Positions 37,721-52,085 of a stretch of DNA of 64,000 nt are shown here, piece after piece. Numbering within the stretch: position 1 is the stretch's first letter; every line of letters begins with the position of its first letter. Source of the DNA: Petrolisthes cinctipes (Eukaryota; Arthropoda; Malacostraca; Decapoda; Porcellanidae). The stretch is from NCBI GenBank assembly GCA_033782935.1, contig JAWQEG010000630.1, positions 962,501 through 1,026,500 on the forward strand, given 5' to 3'. The position numbers and the translations under genes are program-made. The notes beneath the pieces were generated by a model. The model saw nothing but the letters and a program-made list of their open reading frames with translations. It did not search any database and had not been told where the DNA came from.

Positions 37721-40693
37721 TTTTAGATGCCCAAAGTCGATATGTGTATGCATCTTCAGTACCCGTTTATATCTCAAATTCTGGCTCAAAACACCCGAAA
37801 ATTCAATATTTTAGGGTCCCAGAAGCAATCTGTACATGCCTACTCAGTGCTAGAATATTTTCAAAATATAGGCTAAAAATATGCTAAAAATCGATCTTTT
37901 AGGTGCCAAAAAGTCGATATCTCAAATTCAGTCCCAAAACACCCGAAAATTCGATATTTTGGGGTTCCAGAAGCGATCTGTACATGCCTACTCCGTGTTA
38001 GAGTATTTTCAAAATACATGCTCAAAACTCAGTGCTAGAATATTTTCAAAATATAGGCTAAAAACATGCTAAAAATCGATCTTTTAGGTGCCAAAAAGTC
38101 GATATCTCAAATTCAGTCCCAAAACACCCGAAAATTCGATATTTAGGGGTCCCAGAAGCGATCTGTACATGCCTACTCCGTGTTAGAGTATTTTCAAAAT
38201 ACATGCTCAAAACATACTGAAAATCGATCTTTTAGGTACACAAAAGTCGATATGTGTATGCATCTTCAGTACCCGTTTATATCTCAAATTCTGGCTCAAA
38301 ACACCCGAAAATTCAATATTTTGGGGTCCCAGAAGCAATCTGTACATGCCTACTCAGTGCTAGAATATTTTCAAAATATAGGCTAAAAATATGCTAAAAA
38401 TCGATCTTTTAGGTGCCAAAAAGTCGATATCTCAAATTCAGTCCCAAAACACCCGAAAATTCGATATTTTGGGGTTCCAGAAGCGATCTGTACATGCCTA
38501 CTCCGTGTTAGAGTATTTTAAAAATACATGCTCAAAACTCAGTGCTAGAATATTTTCAAAATATAGGCTAAAAACATGCTAAAAATCGATCTTTTAGGTG
38601 CAAAAAAGTCGATATCTCAAATTCAGTCCCAAAACACCCGAAAATTTGATATTTAGGGGTCCCAGAAGCGATCTGTACATGCCTACTCCGTGTTAGAGTA
38701 TTTTCAAAATACATGCTCAAAACATACTGAAAATCGATCTTTTAGGTGCACAAAACTCGATATGTGCATGCATCTTCAGTACCCGTTTATATCTCAAATT
38801 CAGGCTCAAAACACCCGAAAATTCAATATTTTGGGGTCCCAGAAGCAATCTGTACATGCCTACTCAGTGTTAGAGTATTTTCAAAATACAGGCCCAAAAC
38901 ATGCTGATAATCGATATTTTAGATGCCCAAAGTCAATATGTGCATGTATCTTCTGTACCCGTTTATATCTCAAATTCAGGCTCAAAACACCCGAAAATTC
39001 AATATTTTGGGGTCCCAGAAGCAATCTATACATGCCTACACAGTGCTAGAATATTTTCAAAATATAGGCTAAAAACGTGCTAAAAATCGATCTTTTAGGT
39101 GCCAAAAAGTCGATATCTCAAATTCAGTCCCAAAACACCCGAAAATTCGATATTAAGGGGTCCCAGAAGCAATCTGTACATGCCTACTCAGTGTTAGAGT
39201 ATTTTCAAAATACAGGCCCAAAACATGCTGAAAATCGATATTTTAGATGCCCAAAGTCAATATGTGCATGTATCTTCTGTACCCGTTTATATCTCAAATT
39301 CAGGCCTTAAACACCCGAAAATTCGATATTTTGGGGTCCCAGAAGCGATCTGTACATGCCTACTCCGTGTTAGAGTATTTTCAAAATTCAGGCCCAAAAC
39401 ATGCTGAAAATCGATATTTTTGGTGCCCAAAGTCAATATGTGCATGTATCTTCTGTACCCGTTTATATCTCAAATTCAGGCTCAAAACACCCGAAAATTC
39501 AATATTTTGGGGTCCCAGAAGCAATCTGTACATGCCTATTCAGTGCTAGAATATTTTCAAAATATAGGCTAAAAACATGCTAAAAATCGAAATTTTACGC
39601 GTCAAAAAATCGAATATCTCAAATTCAGTCCCAAAACACCCAAAAATTCGATATTTATAGGTCCCAGAAGGTATCTGTACATGCCTACTCCGTGTTAGAG
39701 TATTTTCAAAATACAGGCCAAAAACATACTGAAAATCGATCTTTTAGGTGCCTAAAAGTCGATATGTGCATGCATCTTCTGTACCCGTTTATATCTCAAA
39801 TTCTGGCCCTAAACACCCGAAAATTCGATATTTTGGGGTCCCAGAAGCGATCTGTACATGCCTACTCCGTGTTAGAGTATTTTCAAAATTCAGGCCCAAA
39901 ACATGCTGAAAATCGATATTTTTGGTGCCCAAAGTCAATATGTGCATGTATCTTCTGTACCCGTTTATATCTCAAATTCAGGCTCAAAACACCCGAAAAT
40001 TCAATATTTTGGGGTCCCAGAAGCAATCTGTACATGCCTACTCAGTGCTAGAATATTTTCAAAATATAGGCTAAAAACATGCTAAAAATCGATCTTTTAG
40101 GTGCCAAAAAGTCGATATCTCAAATTCAGTCCCAAAACACCCGAAAATTCGATATTTAGAGGTCCCAGAAGCGATCTGTACATGCCTACTCCGTGTTAGA
40201 GTATTTTCAAAATATTTGCTCAAAACATACTGAAAATCGATCTTTTAGGTGCACAAAAGTCGATATGTGCATGCATCTTCAGTACCCGTTTATATCTCAA
40301 ATTCAGGCACAAAACACCCGAAAATTCAATATTTTGGGGTCCCAGAAGCAATCTGTACATGCCTACTCAGTGTTAGAGTATTTTCAAAATACAGGCCCAA
40401 AACATGCTGAAAACCGATATTTTAGATGCCCAAAGTCAATATGTGCATGTATCTTCTGTACCCGTTTATATCTCAAATAAAGGCTCAAAACAAGCGAAAA
40501 TTCAATATTTTGGGGTCCCAGAAGCAATCTGTACATGCCTACACAGTTCTAGAATATTTTCAAAATATAGGCTAAAAACATGCTAAAAATCGACATTTTA
40601 GGTGCCAAAAAATCGATATCTCAAATTCAGTCCCAAAACACCCGAAAATTCGATATTTAGAGGTCCCAGAAGGTATCTGTACATGCCTACTCC
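37720..40693 (+). repeat. Transition from 325/510-bp units back to the canonical array
   Basis: Seen: 510-bp units at about 37881-38690 give way to 501-bp units from about 38690. A hybrid unit near 39077-39310 joins a C monomer to B sequence and then to flavour-II sequence ('caggccttaaacaccc'). Small private changes include a one-base insertion in 'atcgaatatctc' (about 39610), 'aaaatatttgctcaaaac' (about 40210) and 'caaataaaggctc' with 'caagcg' (about 40476-40495). No gene or unique sequence. Confidence 0.8.
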
Positions 40694-41661
40694 GTGTTAG
40701 AGTATTTTCAAAATACAGGCCAAAAACATACTGAAAATCGATCTTTTAGGTGCCCAAAAGTCGATATGTGCATGCATCTTCTGTACCCGTTTATATCTCA
40801 AATTCTGGCCCTAAACACCCGAAAATTCGATATTTTGGGGTCCCAGAAGCGATCTGTACATGCCTACTCCGTGTTAGAGTATTTTCAAAATTCAGGCCCA
40901 AAACATGCTGAAAATCGATATTTTTGGTGCCCAAAGTCAATATGTGCATGTATCTTCTGTACCCGTTTATATCTCAAATTCAGGCTCAAAACACCCGAAA
41001 ATTCAATATTTTGGGGTCCCAGAAGCAATCTGTACATGCCTACTCAGTGCTAGAATATTTTCAAAATATAGGCTAAAAACATGCCCAAAATCGATCTTTT
41101 AGGTGCCAAAAAGTCGATATCTCAAATTCAGTCCCAAAACACCCGAAAATTCGATATTTAGGGGTCCCAGAAGCGATCTGTACATGCCTACTCCGTGTTA
41201 GAGTATTTTCAAAATACATGCTCAAAACATACTGAAAATCGATCTTTTAGGTGCACAAAAGTCGATATGTGCATGCATCTTCAGTACCCGTTTATATCTC
41301 AAATTCAGGCTCAAAACACCCGAAAATTCAATATTTTGGGGTCCCAGAAGCAATCTGTACATGCCTACTCAGTGTTAGAGTATTTTCAAAATACAGGCCC
41401 GAAACATGCTGAAAATCGATATTTTAGATGCCCAAAGTCAATATGTGCATGTATCTTCTGTACCCGTTTATATCTCAAATTCAGGCTCAAAACACCCGAA
41501 AATTCAATATTTTGGGGTCCCAGAAGCAATCTGTACATGCCTACACAGTGCTAGAATATTTTCAAAATATAGGCTAAAAACATGCTAAAAATCTACATTT
41601 AAGGTGCCAAAAAATCGATATCTCAAATTCAGTCCCAAAACACCCGAAAATTAGATATTTA
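40694..41661 (+). repeat. Alternating flavour II/I six-monomer HOR next to the junction
   Basis: Seen: a flavour II unit (from about 40694; 'acaggccaaaaacatactg', 'ttctggccctaaacaccc', 'tttcaaaattcaggccc') is followed 501 bp later by a flavour I unit (from about 41195; 'tacatgctcaaaacatactg', 'ttcaggctcaaaacaccc'), giving a period near 1002 bp. The second unit is cut short by the polarity switch. The same alternation occurs at 289-1793 and, inverted, at 41.9-44.7 kb. Confidence 0.88.
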
Positions 41662-41685
41662 AGTATGTTTTGAGCATGTATTTTG
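41640..41685. other. Satellite polarity switch (inversion junction)
   Basis: Seen: to the left, a C monomer proceeds normally through 'cacccgaaaatt' and 'gatattta' and stops at 41661, where 'ggggtccc' or 'gaggtccc' is expected. From 41662 the sequence is 'agtatgttttgagcatg', the reverse complement of the A-monomer start 'catgctcaaaacatact'. The left C monomer is cut to 74 bp (41588-41661). There is no filler and at most a single base of overlap. The two arms meet at different monomer phases, so this is not a simple hairpin centre. Inferred: end-joining of an inverted segment, or an assembly join. Confidence 0.93.
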
Positions 41686-44600
41686 AAAATACTCTAACAC
41701 GGAGTAGGCATGTACAGATCGCTTCTGGGACCCCTAAATATCGAATTTTCGGGTGTTTTGGGACTGAATTTGAGATATCGTCTTTTTGGCACCTAAAAGA
41801 TCGATTTTTAGCATGTTTTTAGCCTATATTTTGAAAATATTCTAGCACTGAGTAGGCATGTACAGATTGCTTCTGGGACCCCAAAATATTGAATTTTAGG
41901 GTGTTTTGAGCCTGAATTTGAGATATAAACGGGTACAGAAGATACATGCACATATTGACTTTGGGCACCAAAAATATCGATTTTCAGCATGTTTTGGGCC
42001 TGAATTTTGAAAATACTCTAACACGGAGTAGGCATGTACAGATCGCTTCTGGGACCCCAAAATATCGATTTTTCGGGTGTTTAGGGCCAGAATTTGAGAT
42101 ATAAACAGGTACAGAAGATGCATGCACATATCGACTTTTGGGCACCTAAAAGATCGATTTTCAGTATGTTTTTGGCCTGTATTTTGAAAATACTCTAACA
42201 CGGAGTAGGCATGTACAGATACCTTCTGGGACCTCTAAATATCGAATTTTCGGGTGTTTTGGGACTGAATTTGAGATATCGATTTTTTGGCACCTAAAAT
42301 GTCGATTTTTAGCATGTTTTTAGCCTATATTTTGAAAATATTCTAGCACTGTGTAGGCATGTACAGATTGCTTCTGGGACCCCAAAATATTGAACTTTCG
42401 GGTGTTTTGAGCCTGAATTTGAGATATAAACGGGGACAGAAGATACATGCACATATTGACTTTCGGCATCTAAAATATCGATTTTCAGCATGTTTTGGCC
42501 CTGTATTTTGAAACTACTCTAACACTGAGTAGGCATGTACAGATTGCTTCTGGGACCCCAAAATATTGAATTTTCGGGTGTTTTGAGCCTGAATTTGAGA
42601 TATAAACGGGTACTGAAGATGCATGCACATATCGACTTTTGTGCACCTAAAAGATCGATTTTCAGTATGTTTTGAGCATGTATTTTGAAAATACTCTAAC
42701 ACGGAGTAGGCATGTACAGATCGCTTCTGGGACCCCTAAATATCGAATTTTCGGGTGTTTTGGGACTGAATTTGAGATATCGACTTTTTGGCACCTAAAA
42801 GATCGATTTTTAGCATGTTTTTAGCCTATATTTTGAAAATATTCTAGCACTGAGTAGGCAGGTACAGATTGCTTCTGGGACCCCAAAATATTGAATTTTC
42901 GGGTGTTTTGAGCCTGAATTTGAGATATAAACGGGTACAGAAGATACATGCACATATTGACTTTGGGCACCAAAAATATCGATTTTCAGTATGTTTTGGG
43001 CCTGAATTTTGAAAATACTCTAACACGGAGTAGGCATGTACAGATCGCTTCTGGGACCCCAAAATATCGAATTTTCGGGTGTTTAGGGCCAGAATTTGAG
43101 ATATAAACGGGTACAGAAGATGCATGCACATATCGACTTTTGGGCACCTAAAAGATCGATTTTCAGTATGTTTTTGGCCTGTAATTTGAAAATACTCTTA
43201 CACGGAGTAAGCATGTACAGATACCTTCTGGGACCTCTAAATATCGAATTTTCGGGTGTTTTGGGACTGAATTTGAGATATCGATTTTTTGGCACCTAAA
43301 ATGTCGATTTTTAGCATGTTTTTAGCCTATATTTTGAAAATATTCTAGCACTGTGTAGGCATGTACAGATTGCTTCTGGGACCCCAAAATATTGAATTTT
43401 CGGGTGTTTTGAGCCTGAATTTGAGATATAAACGGGTACAGAAGATACATGCACATATTGACTTTGGGCATCTAAAATATCGATTTTCAGCATGTTTTGG
43501 GCCTGTATTTTGAAAATACTCTAACACTGAGTAGGCATGTACAGATTGCTTCTGGGACCCCAAAATATCGAATTTTCGGGTGTTTTGAGCCTGAATTTGA
43601 GATATAAACGGGTACTGAAGATGCATACACATATCGACTTTTGTGCACCTAAAAGATCGATTTTCAGTATGTTTTGAGCATGTATTTTGAAAATACTCTA
43701 ACACGGAGTAGGCATGTACAGATCGCTTCTGGGACCCCTAAATATCGAATTTTCGGGTGTTTTGGGACTGAATTTAAGATATCGACTTTTTGGCACCTAA
43801 AAGATCGATTTTTAGCATGTTTTTAGCCTATATTTTGAAAATATTCTAGCACTGAGTAGGCATGTACAGATTGCTTCTGGGACCCCAAAATATTGAATTT
43901 TCGGGTGTTTTGAGCCTGAATTTGAGATATAAACGGGTACAGAAGATACATGCACATATTGACTTTGGGCACCAAAAATATCGATTTTCAGCATGTTTTG
44001 GGCCTGAATTTTGAAAATACTCTAACACGGAGTAGGCATGTACAGATCGCTTCTGGGACCCCAAAATATCGAATTTTCGGGTGTTTAGGGCCAGAATTTG
44101 AGATATAAACGGGTACAGAAGATGCATGCACATATCGACTTTTGGGCACCTAAAAGATCGATTTTCAGTATGTTTTTGGCCTGTAATTTGAAAATACTCT
44201 AACACGGAGTAAGCATGTACAGATACCTTCTGGGACCTCTAAATATCGAATTTTCGGGTGTTTTGGGACTGAATTTGAGATATCGATTTTTTGGCACTTA
44301 AAATGTCGATTTTTAGCATGTTTTTAGCCTATATTTTGAAAATATTCTAGCACTGTGTAGGCATGTACAGATTGCTTCTGGGACCCCAAAATATTGAATT
44401 TTCGGGTGTTTTGAGCCTGAATTTGAGATATAAACGGGTACAGAAGATACATGCACATATTGACTTTGGGCATCTAAAATATCGATTTTCAGCATGTTTT
44501 GGGCCTGTATTTTGAAAATTCTCTAACACTGAGTAGGCATGTACAGATTGCTTCTGGGACCCCAAAATATTGAATTTTCGGGTGTTTTGAGCCTGAATTT

Positions 44601-45210
44601 GAGATATAAACGGGTACTGAAGATGCATACACATATCGACTTTTGTGCACCTAAAAGATCGATTTTCAGTATGTTTTGAGCATGTATTTTGAAAATACTC
44701 TAACACGGAGTAGGCATGTACAGATCGCTTCTGGGACCCCTAAATATCGAATTTTCGGGTGTTTTGGGACTGAATTTGAGATATCGACTTATTGGCACCT
44801 AAAAGATCGATTTTTAGCATGTTTTTAGCCTATATTTTGAAAATATTCTAGCACTTAGTAGGCATGTTCAGATTGCTTCTGGGACCCCAAAATATTGAAT
44901 TTTCGGGTGTTTTGAGCCTGAATTTGAGATATAAACGGGTACAGAAAATACATGCACATATTGACTTTGGGCATCTAAAATATCGATTTTCAGCATGTTT
45001 TGGGCCTGTATTTTGAAAATACTCTAACACTGAGTAGGCATGTACAGATTGCTTCTGGGACCCCAAAATATTGAATTTTCGGGTGTTTTGAGCCTGAATT
45101 TGAGATATAAACGGGTACTGAAGATGCATGCACATATCGACTTTTGTGCACCTAAAAGATCGATTTTCAGTATGTTTTGAGCATGTATTTTGAAAATACT
45201 CTAACACGGA
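41662..45210 (-). repeat. Canonical alternating flavour II/I array, right of the junction
   Basis: Read on the minus strand, 501-bp units anchored at 42201, 42702, 43203, 43704, 44205 and 44706 alternate strictly II, I, II, I, II, I, then a second I at 45207. The order and flavour features match those left of the junction, in opposite orientation. The first unit is truncated at 41662. Small private changes are 'aaacggggacag' (about 42430), 'ctgtaatttgaaaat' (about 43180 and 44180) and 'aaagatcg' runs without disruption. Confidence 0.86.
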
Positions 45211-48200
45211 GTAGGCATGTACAGATCGCTTCTGGGACCCCTAAATATCGAATTTTCGGGTGTTTTGGGACTGAATTTGAGATATCGACTTTTTGGCACC
45301 TAAAAGATCGATTTTTAGCATGTTTTTAGCCTATATTTTGAAAATATTCTAGCACTGAGTAGGCATGTACAGATAACTTCTGGGACCCCAAAATATTGAA
45401 TTTTCGGGTGTTTTGAGCCTGAATTTGAGATATAAACGGGGACAGAAGATACATGCACATATTGACTTTGGGCACCAAAAATATCGATTTTCAGCATGTT
45501 TTGGGCCTGTATTTTGAAACTACTCTAACACTGAGTTGTACAGATTGCTTCTGGGACCCCAAAATATTGAATTTTCGGGTGTTTTGAGCCTGAATTTGAG
45601 ATATAAACGGGTACTGAAGATGCATGCACATATCGACTTTTGTGCACCTAAAAGATCGATTTTCAGTATGTTTTGAGCATGTATTTTGAAAATACTCTAA
45701 CACGGAGTAGGCATGTACAGATCGCTTCTGGGACCCCTAAATATCGAATTTTCGGGTGTTTTGGGACTGAATTTGAGATATCGACTTTTTGGCACCTAAA
45801 AGATCGATTTTTAGCATGTTTTTAGCCTATATTTTGAAAATATTCTAGCACTGAGTAGGCATGTACAGATTGCTTCTGGGACCCCAAAATATTGAATTTT
45901 CGGGTGTTTTGAGCCTGAATTTGAGATATAAACGGGTACAGAAGATACATGCACATATTGACTTTGGGCACCAAAAATATCGATTTTCAGCATGTTTTGG
46001 GCCTGAATTTTGAAAATACTCTAACACGGAGTAGGCATGTACAGATCGCTTCTGGGACCCCAAAATATCGAATTTTCGGGGGTTTAGGGCCAGAATTTGA
46101 AATATAAACGGGTACAGAAGATGCATGCACATATCGACTTTTGGGCACCTAAAAGATCGATTTTCAGTATGTTTTTGGCCTGTATTTTGAAAATACTCTA
46201 TCACGGAGTAGGCATGTACAGATACCTTCTGGGACCTCTAAATATCGAATTTTCGGGTGTTTTGGGACTGAATTTGAGATATCGATTTTTTGACACCTAA
46301 AATGTCGATTTTTAGCATGTTTTTAGCCTATATTTTGAAAATATTCTAGCACTGTGTAGGCATGTACAGATTGCTTCTGGGACCCCAAAATATTGAATTT
46401 TCGGGTGTTTTGAGCCTGAATTTGAGATATAAACGGGTACAGAAAATACATGCACATATTGACTTTGGGCATCTAAAATATCGATTTTCAGCATGTTTTG
46501 GGCCTGTATTTTGAAACTACTCTAACACTGAGTAGGCATGTACAGATTGCTTCTGGGACTACAAAATATTGAATTTTCGGGTGTTTTGAGCCTGAATTTG
46601 AGATATAAACGGGTACAGAAGATGCATGCACATATCGACTTTTGGGCACCTAAAAGATCGATTTTCAGTATGTTTTTGGCCTGTAATTTGAAAATACTCT
46701 AACACGGAGTAGGCATGTACAGATACCTTCTGGGACCTCTAAATATCGAATTTTCGGGTGTTTTGGGACTGAATTTGAGATATCGATTTTTTGGCACCTA
46801 AAATGTCGATTTTTAGCATGTTTTTAGCCTATATTTTGAAAATATTCTAGCACTGTGTAGGCATGTACAGATTGCTTCTGGGACCCCAAAATATTGAATT
46901 TTCGGGTGTTTTGAGCCTGAATTTGAGATATAAACGGGTACAGAAGATACATGCACATATTGACTTTGGGCATCTAAAATATCGATTTTCAGCATGTTTT
47001 GGGCCTGTATTTTGAAAATACTCTAACACTGAGTAGGCATGTACAGATTGCTTCTGGGACCCCAAAATATTGAATTTTCGGGTGTTTTGAGCCTGAATTT
47101 GAGATATAAACGGGTACTGAAGATGCATACACATATCGACTTTTGTGCACCTAAAAGATCGATTTTCAGTATGTTTTGAGCATGTATTTTGAAAATACTC
47201 TAACACGGAGTAGGCATGTACAGATCGCTTCTGGGACCCCTAAATATCGAATTTTCGGGTGTTTTGGGACTGAATTTGAGATATCGACTTTTTGGCACCT
47301 AAAAGATCGATTTTTAGCATGTTTTTAGCCTATATTTTGAAAATATTCTAGCACTGAGTAGGCATGTACAGATTGCTTCTGTGACCCCAAAATATTGAAT
47401 TTTCGGGTGTTTTGAGCCTGAATTTGAGATATAAACGGGGACAGAAGATACATGCACATATTGACTTTCGGCATCTAAAATATCGATTTTCAGCATGTTT
47501 TGGGCCTGTATTTTGATACTACTCTAACACTGAGTTGTACAGATTGCTTCTGGGACCCCAAAATATTGAATTTTCGGGTGTTTTGAGCCTGAATTTGAGA
47601 TATAAACGGGTACTGAAGATGCATGCACATATCGACTTTTGTGCACCTAAAAGATCGATTTTCAGTATGTTTTGAGCATGTATTTTGAAAATACTCTAAC
47701 ACGGAGTAGGCATGTACAGATCGCTTCTGGGAACCCTAAATATCGAATTTTCGGGTGTTTTGCGACTGAATTTGAGATATCGACTTTTTGGCACCTAAAA
47801 GATCGATTTTTAGCATGTTTTTAGCCTATATTTTGAAAATATTCTAGCACTGAGTAGGCATGTACAGATTGCTTCTGGGACCCCAAAATATTGAATTTTC
47901 GGGTGTTTTGAGCCTGAATTTGAGATATAAACGGGTACAGAAGATACATGCACATATTGACTTTGGGCACCAAAAATATCGATTTTCAGCATGTTTTGGG
48001 CCTGAATTTTGAAAATACTCTAACACGGAGTAGGCATGTACAGATCGCTTCTGGGACCCCAAAATATCGAATTTTCGGGGGTTTAGGGCCAGAATTTGAG
48101 ATATAAACGGGTACAGAAGATGCATGCACATATCGACTTTTGGGCACCTAAAAGATCGATTTTCAGTATGTTTTTGGCCTATATTTTGAAAATACTCTAT

Positions 48201-49839
48201 CACGGAGTAGGCATGTACAGATACCTTCTGGGACCTCTAAATATCGAATTTTCGGGTGTTTTGGGACTGAATTTGAGATATCGATTTTTTGACACCTAAA
48301 ATGTCGATTTTTAGCATGTTTTTAGCCTATATTTTGAAAATATTCTAGCACTGTGTAGGCATGTACAGATTGCTTCTGGGACCCCAAAATATTGAATTTT
48401 CGGGTGTTTTGAGCCTGAATTTGAGATATAAACGGGTACAGAAAATACATGCACATATTGACTTTGGGCATCTAAAATATCGATTTTCAGCATGTTTTGG
48501 GCCTGTATTTTGAAAATACTCTAACACTGAGTAGGCATGTACAGATTGCTTCTGGGACCCAAAAATATTGAATTTTCGGGTGTTTTGAGCCTGAATTTGA
48601 GATATAAACGGGTACTGAAGATGCATGCACATATCGACTTTTGTGCACCTAAAAGATCGATTTTCAGTATGTTTTGAGCATGTATTTTGAAAATACTCTA
48701 ACACGGAGTAGGCATGTACAGATCGCTTCTGGGACCCCTTAATATCGAATTTTCGGGTGTTTTGGGACTGAAATTGAGATATCGACTTTTTAGCTCCTAA
48801 AAGATCGATTTTTAGCATGTTTTTAGCCTATATTTTGAAAATATTCTAGCACTGAGTAGGCATGTACAGATTGCTTCTGGGACCCCAAAATATTGAATTT
48901 TCGGATGTTTTGAGCCTGAATTTGAGATATAAACGGGTACTGAAGATGCATACACATATCGACTTTTGTGCACCTAAAAGATCGATTTTCAGTATGTTTT
49001 GAGCATGTATTTTGAAAATACTCTAACACGGAGTAGGCATGTACAAATCGCTTCTGGGACCCCTAAATATCGAATTTTCGGGTGTTTTGGGACTGAATTT
49101 GAGATATCGACTTATTGGCACCTAAAAGATCGATTTTTAGCATGTTTTTAGCCTATATTTTGAAAATATTCTAGCACTTAGTAGGCATGTTCAGATTGCT
49201 TCTGGGACCCCAAAATATTGAATTTTCGGGTGTTTTGAGCCTGAATTTGAGATATAAACGGGTACAGAAAATACATGCACATATTGACTTTGGGCATCTA
49301 AAATATCGATTTTCAGCATGTTTTGGGCCTGTATTTTGAAAATAATCTAACACTGAGTAGGCATGTACAGATTGCTTCTGGGACCCCAAAATATTGAATT
49401 TTCGGGTGTTTTGAGCCTGAATTTGAGATATAAACGGGTACTGAAGATGCATACACATATCGACTTTTGTGCACCTAAAAGATCGATTTTCAGTATGTTT
49501 TGAGCATGTATTTTGAAAATACTCTAACACGGAGTAGGCATGTACAGATCGCTTCTGGGACCCCTAAATATCGAATTTTCGGGTGTTTTGGGACTGAATT
49601 TGAGATATCGACTTTTTGGCACCTAAAAGATCGATTTTTAGCATGTTTTTAGCCTATATTTTGAAAATATTCTAGCACTGAGTAGGCATGTACAGATTGC
49701 TTCTGTGACCCCAAAATATTGAATTTTCGGGTGTTTTGAGCCTGAATTTGAGATATAAACGGGGACAGAAGATACATGCACATATTGACTTTCGGCATCT
49801 AAAATATCGATTTTCAGCATGTTTTGGGCCTGTATTTTG

Positions 49840-52085
49840 AAACTACTCTAACACTGAGTTGTACAGATTGCTTCTGGGACCCCAAAATATTGAATTTTCG
49901 GGTGTTTTGAGCCTGAATTTGAGATATAAACGGGTACTGAAGATGCATGCACATATCGACTTTTGTGCACCTAAAAGATCGATTTTCAGTATGTTTTGAG
50001 CATGTATTTTGAAAATACTCTAACACGGAGTAGGCATGTACAGATCGCTTCTGGGACCCCTAAATATCGAATTTTCGGGTGTTTTGGGACTGAATTTGAT
50101 ATATCGACTTTTTGGCACCTAAAAGATCGATTTTTAGCATGTTTTTAGCCTATATTTTGAAAATATTCTAGCACTGAGTAGGCATGTACAGATTGCTTCT
50201 GGGACCCCAAAATATTGAATTTTCGGGTGTTTTGAGCCTGAATTTGAGATATAAACGGGTACAGAAGATACATGCACATATTGACTTTGGGCACCAAAAA
50301 TATCGATTTTCAGCATGTTTTGGGCCTGAATTTTGAAAATACTCTAACACGGAGTAGGCATGTACAGATCGCTTCTGGGACCCCAAAATATCGAATTTTC
50401 GGGGGTTTAGGGCCAGAATTTGAGATATAAACGGGTACAGAAGATGCATGCACATATCGACTTTTGGGCACCTAAAAGATCGATTTTCAGTATGTTTTTG
50501 GCCTATATTTTGAAAATACTCTATCACGGAGTAGGCATGTACAGATACCTTCTGGGACCTCTAAATATCGAATTTTCGGGTGTTTTGGGACTGAATTTGA
50601 GATATCGATTTTTTGACACCTAAAATGTCGATTTTTAGCATGTTTTTAGCCTATATTTTGAAAATATTCTAGCACTGTGTAGGCATGTACAGATTGCTTC
50701 TGGGACCCCAAAATATTGAATTTTCGGGTGTTTTGAGCCTGAATTTGAGATATAAACGGGTACAGAAAATACATGCACATATTGACTTTGGGCATCTAAA
50801 ATATCGATTTTCAGCATGTTTTGGGCCTGTATTTTGAAAATACTCTAACACTGAGTAGGCATGTACAGATTGCTTCTGGGACCCCAAAATATTGAATTTT
50901 CGGGTGTTTTGAGCCTGAATTTGAGATATAAACGGGTACTGAAGATGCATGCACATATCGACTTTTGTGCACCTAAAAGATCGATTTTCAGTATGTTTTG
51001 AGCATGTATTTTGAAAATACTCTAACACGGAGTAGGCATGTACAGATCGCTTCTGGGACCCCTTAATATCGAATTTTCGGGTGTTTTGGGACTGAAATTG
51101 AGATATCGACTTTTTGGCTCCTAAAAGATCGATTTTTAGCATGTTTTTAGCCTATATTTTGAAAATATTCTAGCACTGAGTAGGCATGTACAGATTGCTT
51201 CTGGGACCCCAAAATATTGAATTTTCGGATGTTTTGAGCCTGAATTTGAGATATAAACGGGTACAGAAGATACATGCACATATTGACTTTGGGCATCTAA
51301 AATATCGATTTTCAGCATGTTTTGGGCCTGTATTTTGAAAATACTCTAACACTGAGTAGGCATGTACAGATTGCTTCTGGGAACCCAAAATATCGAATTT
51401 TCGGGTATTTTGGGACTGAATTTGAGATATCGACTTTTTGGCACCTAAAAGATCGATTTTTAGCATGTTTTTAGCCTATATTTTGAAAATATTCTAGCAC
51501 TGTGTAGGCATGTACAGATTGCTTCTGGGACCCCAAAATATTGAATTTTCGGGTGTTTTGAGCCTGAATTTGAGATATAAACGGGTACAGAAGATACATG
51601 CACATATTGACTTTTGGCATCTAAAATATCGATTTTCAGCATGTTTTGGGCCTGTATTTTGAAAATACTCTAACACTGAGTAGGCATGTACATATTGCTT
51701 CTGGGACCCCAAAATATTGAATTTTCGGGTGTTTTGGGCCTGAATTTGAGATATAAACGGGTACTGAAGATGCATGCACATATCGACTTTTGTGCACCTA
51801 AAAGATCGATTTTCAGTATGTTTTGAGCATGTATTTTAAAAATACTCTAACACGGAGTAGGCATGTACAGATCGCTTCTGGGACCCCTAAATATCGAATT
51901 TTCGGGTGTTTTGGGACTGAATTTGAGATATCGACTTTTTGGCACCTAAAAGATCGATTTTTAGCATGTTTTTAGCCTATATTTTGAAAATATTCTAGCA
52001 CTGAGTAGGCATGTACAGATTGCTTCTGGGACCCCAAAATATTGAATTTTCGGGTGTTTTGAGCCTGAATTTGAGATATAAACGG
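49840..52085 (-). repeat. Segmental duplication in right arm (5820-bp offset), copy 1
   Basis: Seen: landmarks at 50134, 50635, 51136, 51460 and 51494 recur 5820 bp further on. Shared private variants are 'gaatttgatatatcgac' (about 50094/55914), 'gaaattgagatatc' with 'ttggctcc' (about 51093-51120/56913-56940), 'tcgggtattttggg' (about 51400/57220) and 'gtacatattgcttc' (about 51689/57509). The match breaks near 52086, where this copy reads 'acgggtacag' and the other 'acggggacag'. The offset equals 2824 + 1498 + 1498. Confidence 0.84.

Larger units (their letters stand above)
1..41661 (+). repeat. Left arm of satellite array, + orientation
   Basis: Seen: uninterrupted head-to-tail monomers of about 176, 177 and 148 bp, all in one orientation. 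Recurring landmarks are 'aaaatcgat', 'acccgtttatatctc', 'cacccgaaaattc', 'ggtcccagaagc', 'ctgtacatgcctac' and 'tattttcaaaat'. The array is already in progress at base 1, so its left edge lies outside the window. Most monomers assemble into 501-bp trimers; between about 20.4 and 37.9 kb, 325-bp and 510-bp units dominate. No unique sequence, transposon or gene interrupts it. Known: monomers of 150-180 bp in nested HORs are typical of eukaryotic centromeric satellites. Inferred: centromeric or pericentromeric location. Confidence 0.97.

Noticed and set aside
41640..41685. Polarity switch as the centre of a long perfect palindrome or hairpin.
   Set aside because: The arms meet at different monomer phases and different monomer types, so the sequences immediately left and right of 41661 are not reverse complements of each other.
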